Assembly: GCA_026874595.1 (NCBI GenBank)
Contig: CM049320.1
Location: forward strand, 41,102,714 to 41,166,713
Origin: Sipunculus nudus
Lineage: Eukaryota; Annelida; Sipuncula; Golfingiida; Sipunculidae
Length of the DNA stretch: 64,000 nt
Direction of reading: 5' to 3'
How positions within the stretch are numbered: position 1 is the stretch's first letter; each line of letters opens with the position of its first letter. The position numbers and the translations under genes are program-made. A model generated the notes under the pieces. That model did not search any database, was not told the DNA's origin, and worked only from the letters and a program-made list of their open reading frames with translations. Below are positions 58,901-64,000 of this stretch, one piece after another.

Positions 58901-61900
58901 CGTGACACAACAATACGAGTGTGGGACTGTGAAACACTTGATGAAGTCAGGAGTCTTGGTGGCCATACGGGATCAGTCACCTGTGTCATGTTACTACCAG
59001 ACAGGGAATCTCACATAATAGGTGAGAGAGTACTTTTTTAAGACAAGTCTTTAGGGGTTTTGCATTATACACTATAACTGGTATATGTAATTTAAATTGT
59101 CATTTTTAACAGGTGTGATTATTAATTACTATACTTTGTAGATTTGAGGTAGCTCTTGACAAATCAATGGTCAAAAAATGTTTTTTTAGTGGATATCTGG
59201 TAAATTTCGTAAATATCTGTCGATGGACACCTTTTTGATGACTGTTACATACATAAAAAAATTAATTTTCAGGTAAATTGGAACTGTTTGTTTCAAAAAG
59301 ACTTGCTAGATTGCTAAATCTTAATGAAAGTAAATCATCGAGTTTTATGTTTTATTTGTATAATGGTAAGACTTATTAATATTCATTGAAAATGTAAACA
59401 AATCAGAATTGTTTCAGTATATACTGCATAGTTGTGTGAAATTTTATTTCATGTAAAGCACAAGGCCTTGATCTGGAAGAAGAACAGATAATTGTTAGTG
59501 GATCTCAGGACTGTTCCCTCAAACTGTGGTCACTTAAAACAGGTAAAAAGCAAGTCATCTTTCAGGAAATACCTGGTCATGTAACAAGTTTATTAATCAG
59601 ATTATATTAGAAAAAATTCAAATTGAATACTCAACATTCTTAAAATACGCAAAATTCATTAAAATATCAATGAAACAAATACCAATACACCAGATTATTA
59701 AAATAGGAGTGCTCTGGTTCCGACAACCAATTTAAAGATGTTTGTATCACAGTATTTAAAAATAATTTCTGCAATGACTAGATTTGTATACCTGTATTTT
59801 TTCCACATACAATCTAAAAATGAATGTCAGGACCAGTGGATAATTTGTTTTTACTGAACTTCTATTTTTACAGGACCAGGTCATAATACATCTTCAGCCA
59901 GTCAGGATGATAATAGATTCTGCATGTTCAAAGATTGATATTGGATATTTTAAATGACATCAGATCTTTCCAATTGTTTGTCATAAAAATAATATTTTTT
60001 TATTGCAATATAAAATCAGGTTTTGTGCACATTATTTTTGATATAATTAATTCACATAATAATGGTTATACTCTGTGCATAGGTCTTTGTATTGTAAGAC
60101 CATGAAAATGGGAGTCGCTCGAAACCCCAAAAAGGTGAAAACCATGAAATTTCAACCCCATGAATATGAATTCAACCACAGTATTGTATTTGGGAAAAAT
60201 GTAAATGATGAAATATTCATACAGAAAATTGATATTTGACATCTTATCAGTATGTCTTCTTATGTTGTTTATTACAGGGCATGTGCTTAAATCTGTATAC
60301 ACATACAACCCTGTTACTTGTATGACCAGGATGGACAGAGAGAATGAGGCATGCTACATTGTTATCGGTTCAGGTGAGATTCATTGTACCACATGAAACA
60401 AAGTTTCTGCTAAATTGCTGAGTGAAAATAAAATGTTTCAGGGTGATCTTCAATGTCGAATCTGCTAAAATGTAAAATTGTTGTGAACCCCATAACTTTG
60501 AAGTATTGCACATTTTGTCCTCAAATTTATTTACAACTTCTTTCAACCAAGTTCTTGGATGTGTTTGAAAACTGGTGACCTTGAGCAGGATCTTAAAGGT
60601 CAAATAAGCTGAGTTATAGTTCAGTTCTAAGATGTCTTGTGAACGTGATAAAATTATGAAGTATTGCATATTTTTATGTCATATTCGACACACAGGTTGT
60701 TTCCACCAAGTTCTCAGAGGTCTGGGTACTGGTGACCTTAATCTTAATCCTCAAGTCAAATCTGTGAAATCTGGACATCTGGTTGTCCGGCCATTAGCAG
60801 GGCACAAATTGTAACTGTTAGACATAGAAACTTCTAACTGTGCATCCAGTTTCTTTGGAAACTTAAAATTAGGTCATGGTGACCTATATTCTGTGACCTA
60901 TGGGCCAAAAAATAGATTTTGAGCTCCCAGACAGTTAGACAGAGCACAACTTGTATCCATTAGGCCTAAAATCTTCTAACAAAACATTCATGGACATCCT
61001 AGATGAAAGTCCTTGGAAATATGAAATTAGGTCACCATGACCTATACTCTGTGACCTTTAGGAATATGATGTCATATGAGCACCCTGAATGTCAGATGGT
61101 CTGTTAGGCCTAGAATTTTCTGACAAAATATCAAGAGCGGTTCTGGAAAATCTCCTTGGAAACCTGATATTAGGTCATGGTGACTTATTTTGTGGACCTG
61201 CATGCCAAAACCATGATTTTAAGCACCCAGACAGTCAGATAGGGCACCAATTGTATCTTTTAGGCCTAGAAACTTATAATGTAACATACGGGGAGGCCCT
61301 GGGTAAATGTTCATGGAAACATGAAATTAGGTCATTGTGACCTATATAATGTGAGCTCCTGGTGAACAACATGATTCTGAGCACCCAGACAGTCACACAG
61401 GGCAAAAAACGTTACTGCTGGACCTAGAACCTTCTAATGTTAAGTCCAGGGAGGACCTTGGCAAGTCTTCTTTGAATCTTGAAATTAGTTCACTGTGACC
61501 TATATTCTCTGAGCTATAGGAAAAAACATGATCTCAGTACTGTGAAAATCAGGTAGGCACAAGTCATAAGGATGGACCTAGAACCTTCTTACCTAATATT
61601 AAGGAGGTCTTGGACAAATATGGACAAAATACCTGATTTTGAGCACTCTGGAGGTAATTCTTTTCATTTAAGGTTCCTTAACAAATACAGTTAAACCTTT
61701 TTGTGTCAAACTGACTTAAGTCAAATACCACGCTTATGTCGTAGTTACAGACTCGATATTCCAGACAACTCTTGTTAAATTATTACCTCAGATGTGTCAA
61801 AGTTTTCTGAGGGTCCCTTCTACTTAGACACAACTAGGTTTCACTGCATTTTTCACCAGATCATAATACTAAAAATTACTTCTTGCATCACTTTTATGTC

Positions 61901-64000
61901 AAATTAAGCTGAGTGTCATGGCCCATGGGCCACATGTTTCTTGATAAGTGTTTATTTGAACCATGTAGATTTTTTATGCATACTACTGGCAGTTTATAAA
62001 GCTGAACAGTTTAAACATGACATCAGACCTGTTCAAATGAGTTTGCACAGGGATGTCCATGATAGCAATCATGCTTCACACCAGCTTTGGTCACCATTAA
62101 TTAGACATAGTTGCCCACCTGATCCAATCTCTGAATAACATCTTCTGTCAAGACATCAGTATATACTAGAGGTGTATCAGTGCATTGAAGAATCGATGTA
62201 TTGAATTGCAGGCCCTCAATTAAATTGTAATACTTGTAGATTATTAACCTCTGAATTGATTCATTTCAATTTCATTGTCCTCTGTGAGCTCTCAAATTTG
62301 ATGGAGCAGTTTGCAATGTGTAAGCTCTTTATTGTGTATACATCCTAAATCTACTTTAATTGTTCACTGGTAGCCAACTCAACTCACTTAGAAACATATA
62401 TGGCAGAGACAAACAGAGGGACAGCTACATTTTTCTTTTATTTGCTGAAATTTTCTAAAATCCATTTCAGTAAAATTGATTTATTTAAGTCTGAATTTAC
62501 TACATAAGTAAGAATAGAATTGAGTATTGAATCAAAGGAAAAGAATCCATATATGAATCTATGCTAAGGGTCATCACAATTCTCAGGCCTTGTATGTACA
62601 CACTGTTATAACAAATCTACAGATGTCTGAATGTACAGGATGAAGTTGATAATTACCGATACAAAACTTTGCCTTGCAGGTGGTGGGAAGATTGAACTGT
62701 GGGATGTAGTCTCAGGATCCCCACAGGTGTCTGTTAGAGCTGAAGAAGACAAAATTACTGGAGTACAGGTAAACTGCCCATTATCTTATCTTATCATATA
62801 CAGTCTAACCTCTTTCATTTGCCAACCTTGGGAGCAGGTTATTTTGGTGGTAAGCGAGGGTAGCGGTTGATCGGGGATCTGAATTGGATGGGCAGGGTAG
62901 CTTAAATCATGCTATGCATTTATTAAGCTCTTCTTTAACTAGTCATAATGAAACAAAAAATTAAAACTTTGTACATATTTTATTACTTTATTCACATAGA
63001 AAGAAAAATTTACAAATAACTACAGAAAAATAAGCAGTGAGGCATGACATGTTGTAAACACAGACACTGCCAGGTCAGCTGTGCCCGAGCAATAACACAC
63101 ATACTGGCTTGATGAAATATTCCCGGCTTGTCTTAAGTTGGAATCAGGAAGTTGGCATATGATCAAGGGAACGTTGCACATTGGGGTAAAAAAAACCCTG
63201 GTGGATGGCGGATAGCGAGGCTGGCAAATGAATGAGGTAATTAAGTAGTAAGGATATCAGGACTTTGTCATTTGTTGGCGGAAGGCGAGGTTGGCGGATG
63301 AACAATGGGCGAATGAAAGAGGTTAGACTGTACAAAGCATGTACCTGGAGGAGACACAACCACTTTAATACAGGTATGCTGTTTTGTCAAATACAAAGTA
63401 CAAATATGCTATCATTATTATTTTTGCAGCCTTGAAATAAAAGTTTGCTGGCCCAAACCACTCATCCGCCATGCTTGTATGCAGAAAAAGACTCGGGTCA
63501 ACTAATGTTGATGCTCATTGGTCAAGTCAGTCATGTGATCAGAATTCCTGCGATTTACATAATATCTATGAATGAATCTGTATAAGAGCCATTCACGGCC
63601 TGTACTGAGCGTTCTGCAGAGCTGCTCAGCTGGTACACCCGTGCAGCATAACAGGTGGACTCTGATAAATCTGACTCAAGTGTCCATTCATGACAGAATT
63701 TTGGGCCAAACAGGACTGTTCCTGTTCCCTTTTAGCAGGTGTCCGCTCATGACAGGTCAATTTAATAGGAAATGGGTCGGGACATTGGTTTAGTGTCCCT
63801 ACATTGAAGGTGTCCACTCATCCTGGTGTCCCCTCACAGCAGGTTCTGGTGTACACATACCGGCAATGCCTTGAGAAAGTGATCAATGATCAAAGGCTCT
63901 GAGGCGTCCATGTCATGTTCAAATCATGCATAATACCTGGAGAAAACAATTCAGTACAATGACAGATTCAAATTCACTTTCAGGTATCATGTCATTCCCA
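49915..64000 (+). CDS. WD40-repeat protein with basic coiled-coil N-terminus, 3' end off window
   Basis: Exons with matching GT-AG sites and phases: 49915-50034, 52965-53431, 53902-53975, 55151-55304, 58900-59021, 59459-59542, 60278-60373, 62680-62768 and 63984 onward. The first eight make 402 codons. Residues 1-60 form a basic helix (LAVRKLRKKLRQIEKLE, then LTDEELEK, KKEDIREELLSLL), like the short helical segments in eIF2A, PYM and Caprin. An acidic linker follows with a DEYPTQH repeat, then a Lys-rich stretch (IKKKKEKEQ). WD40 blades begin near residue 240: VELNAHNDIVQCLDADH, VSGSRDTTIRVWD, GHTGSVTCVMLL, VSGSQDCSLKLWS and GKIELWD. The blades make it a scaffold; partners are unknown. The start ATG is the first in frame after an ETS-like site. 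I cannot name the orthologue. Introns carry several transposons. Confidence 0.85.
50618..50675 (+). repeat. tRNA-like SINE head
   Basis: GGCTCACTTAGTAACATGAG resembles an A-box region, and GGTTCGATTCC at 50653-50663 is a perfect B box, about 35 bp apart. No cloverleaf with a paired acceptor stem is evident, so a tRNA-derived SINE head is likelier than a tRNA gene. Confidence 0.4.
51825..52455. mobile_element. hAT-type MITE in intron 1 of the WD40 gene
   Basis: Ends are CAGTGATGTAGTGGAGTCC and, reverse-complemented at the right, CAGTGATGGAGGACTC. Perfect 8-bp target duplications GACTGTGT lie at 51817-51824 and 52456-52463. Subterminal regions are rich in GAGTCC/AAGTCC repeats. It is 631 bp and non-coding. 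Confidence 0.88.
53113..53281 (+). repeat. Coding minisatellite (39-bp unit) in exon 2 of the WD40 gene
   Basis: The unit gatgagtatcctacacagca... encodes DEYPTQHDEYPAQ, 13 residues, repeated about three times in register after two diverged copies. It keeps the frame of exon 2 and makes an acidic Tyr/Pro-rich linker. Copy number is likely to vary between individuals. Confidence 0.85.
55500..57690. repeat. Decayed tandem repeats in intron 4 of the WD40 gene
   Basis: Units of about 300 bp at 55540-56560 share CATTCAGCCAAATTGTTCAA-type text and decayed cores (GACGCCACCTGTATTAAC near 56143, GGCACCACCTGCATGGACC near 56437). Shorter units of about 120 bp at 57230-57680 share CATCTTGGATAGCTTTGTCA and end in variants of GTGGCACCAC. 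56560-57230 has no clear repeat or gene. Confidence 0.65.
57697..58249 (-). mobile_element. Gag-like fragment between 73-bp direct repeats
   Basis: 57697-57769 and 58177-58249 are direct repeats with one difference seen. They enclose about 407 bp containing a 113-codon minus-strand frame (57825-58166) with ITPRWNRWIKSFEYFLTAKG and KRALLLHLAGPDVQELFETL. These resemble the N-terminal gag region of Gypsy-like retroelements in molluscs. A purine-rich AGGAGGAAAG stretch precedes the left repeat in the minus orientation. It could be a miniature LTR element or a Gypsy copy collapsed by deletion. The repeats do not end in CA, so LTR status is uncertain. Confidence 0.6.
60560..61640. repeat. About 155-bp tandem array with AGGTCAnnnTGACCT palindromes
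   Basis: Intron 7 of the WD40 gene. Monomers share GAAATTAGGTCAYNRTGACC, TGTGACCT, GAGCACCCAGACAGT and GGCCTAGAA. Perfect AGGTCAnnnTGACCT occurs at 60871, 61029 and 61329; one-mismatch versions occur at 61172 and 61487. Spacings are 158, 143, 157 and 158 bp. Older diverged monomers start near 60560. Confidence 0.85.
62170..62590. repeat. Dispersed repeat, second copy of the 31540-31965 family
   Basis: Shares the same order of blocks with 31540-31965, including 'CTACATTTTTCTTTTATTTG' and a final CACAATTCT. It lies in intron 7, about 90 bp before exon 8. Confidence 0.7.
62801..63330. mobile_element. TA-flanked MITE in intron 8 of the WD40 gene
   Basis: Terminal inverted repeats CAGTCTAACCTCTTTCATT and AATGAAAGAGGTTAGACTG are exact for about 19 bp and are flanked by TA on both sides (62799-62800 and 63331-63332). 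This is the Tc1/mariner pattern. It is 530 bp, non-coding, and begins 32 bp after the exon 8 donor. Confidence 0.88.

Overview
The window is animal nuclear DNA, most likely from a bivalve mollusc. It is AT-rich and intron-rich, with GT-AG introns, many (TA)n and (CA)n tracts, several miniature transposons with clean target-site duplications, and tandem repeats with 140 to 430 bp monomers. Only three gene families can be read as spliced genes: a duplicated selenoprotein gene, one carbohydrate sulfotransferase and one WD40-repeat gene. The rest is mostly transposable elements and their remains. The species call is an inference from repeat style.

Most notable result: two copies of a PRXL2B gene (prostamide/prostaglandin F synthase, the selenoprotein U2 family) lie on the minus strand at 342-8792 (3' end beyond the left edge) and 26383-34812 (complete coding region). 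In both, the first cysteine codon of the redox CxxC motif is an in-frame TGA (1997-1999 and 32107-32109), giving UxxC. The frame stays open and conserved after it. A hairpin matching the eukaryotic SECIS consensus sits downstream of copy 2 on the same strand (about 25430-25495), in a probable 3'UTR exon. The two copies belong to a diverged direct segmental duplication (about 1-10520 and 29735-35080). Comparing them exposes insertions specific to one copy: 3.2 kb of tandem repeats, a foldback MITE, a 1.4 kb terminal-palindrome element and an unidentified 0.55 kb segment, all in copy 1. In copy 2 an hAT-like element has landed exactly on the splice acceptor of coding exon 5, beyond the part of copy 1 that is visible.

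Layout: 1-10520 PRXL2B copy 1 and its intron insertions; 10521-13990 no gene seen; 14390-21660 a broken L1-like LINE on the minus strand, itself hit by two terminal-palindrome elements; 22486-24103 a two-exon sulfotransferase (plus strand); 25430-35080 PRXL2B copy 2; 35390-37290 microsatellites and palindromic minisatellites; 37990-39830 a decayed Ty3/Gypsy pol with an internal deletion; 40120-48950 a 339-bp tandem array split by a very young 6.46 kb LTR element without coding capacity; 49915 to the right edge a WD40-repeat gene (plus strand, nine exons visible), whose introns carry an hAT MITE, a TA-flanked MITE, a gag-like fragment between 73-bp direct repeats, and a tandem array with perfect AGGTCAnnnTGACCT palindromes.

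A 14-bp palindrome, AGGTGGCGCCACCT, recurs in several otherwise dissimilar repeat families and is the main unexplained repeat-scale signal. The three gene families show no obvious functional link.
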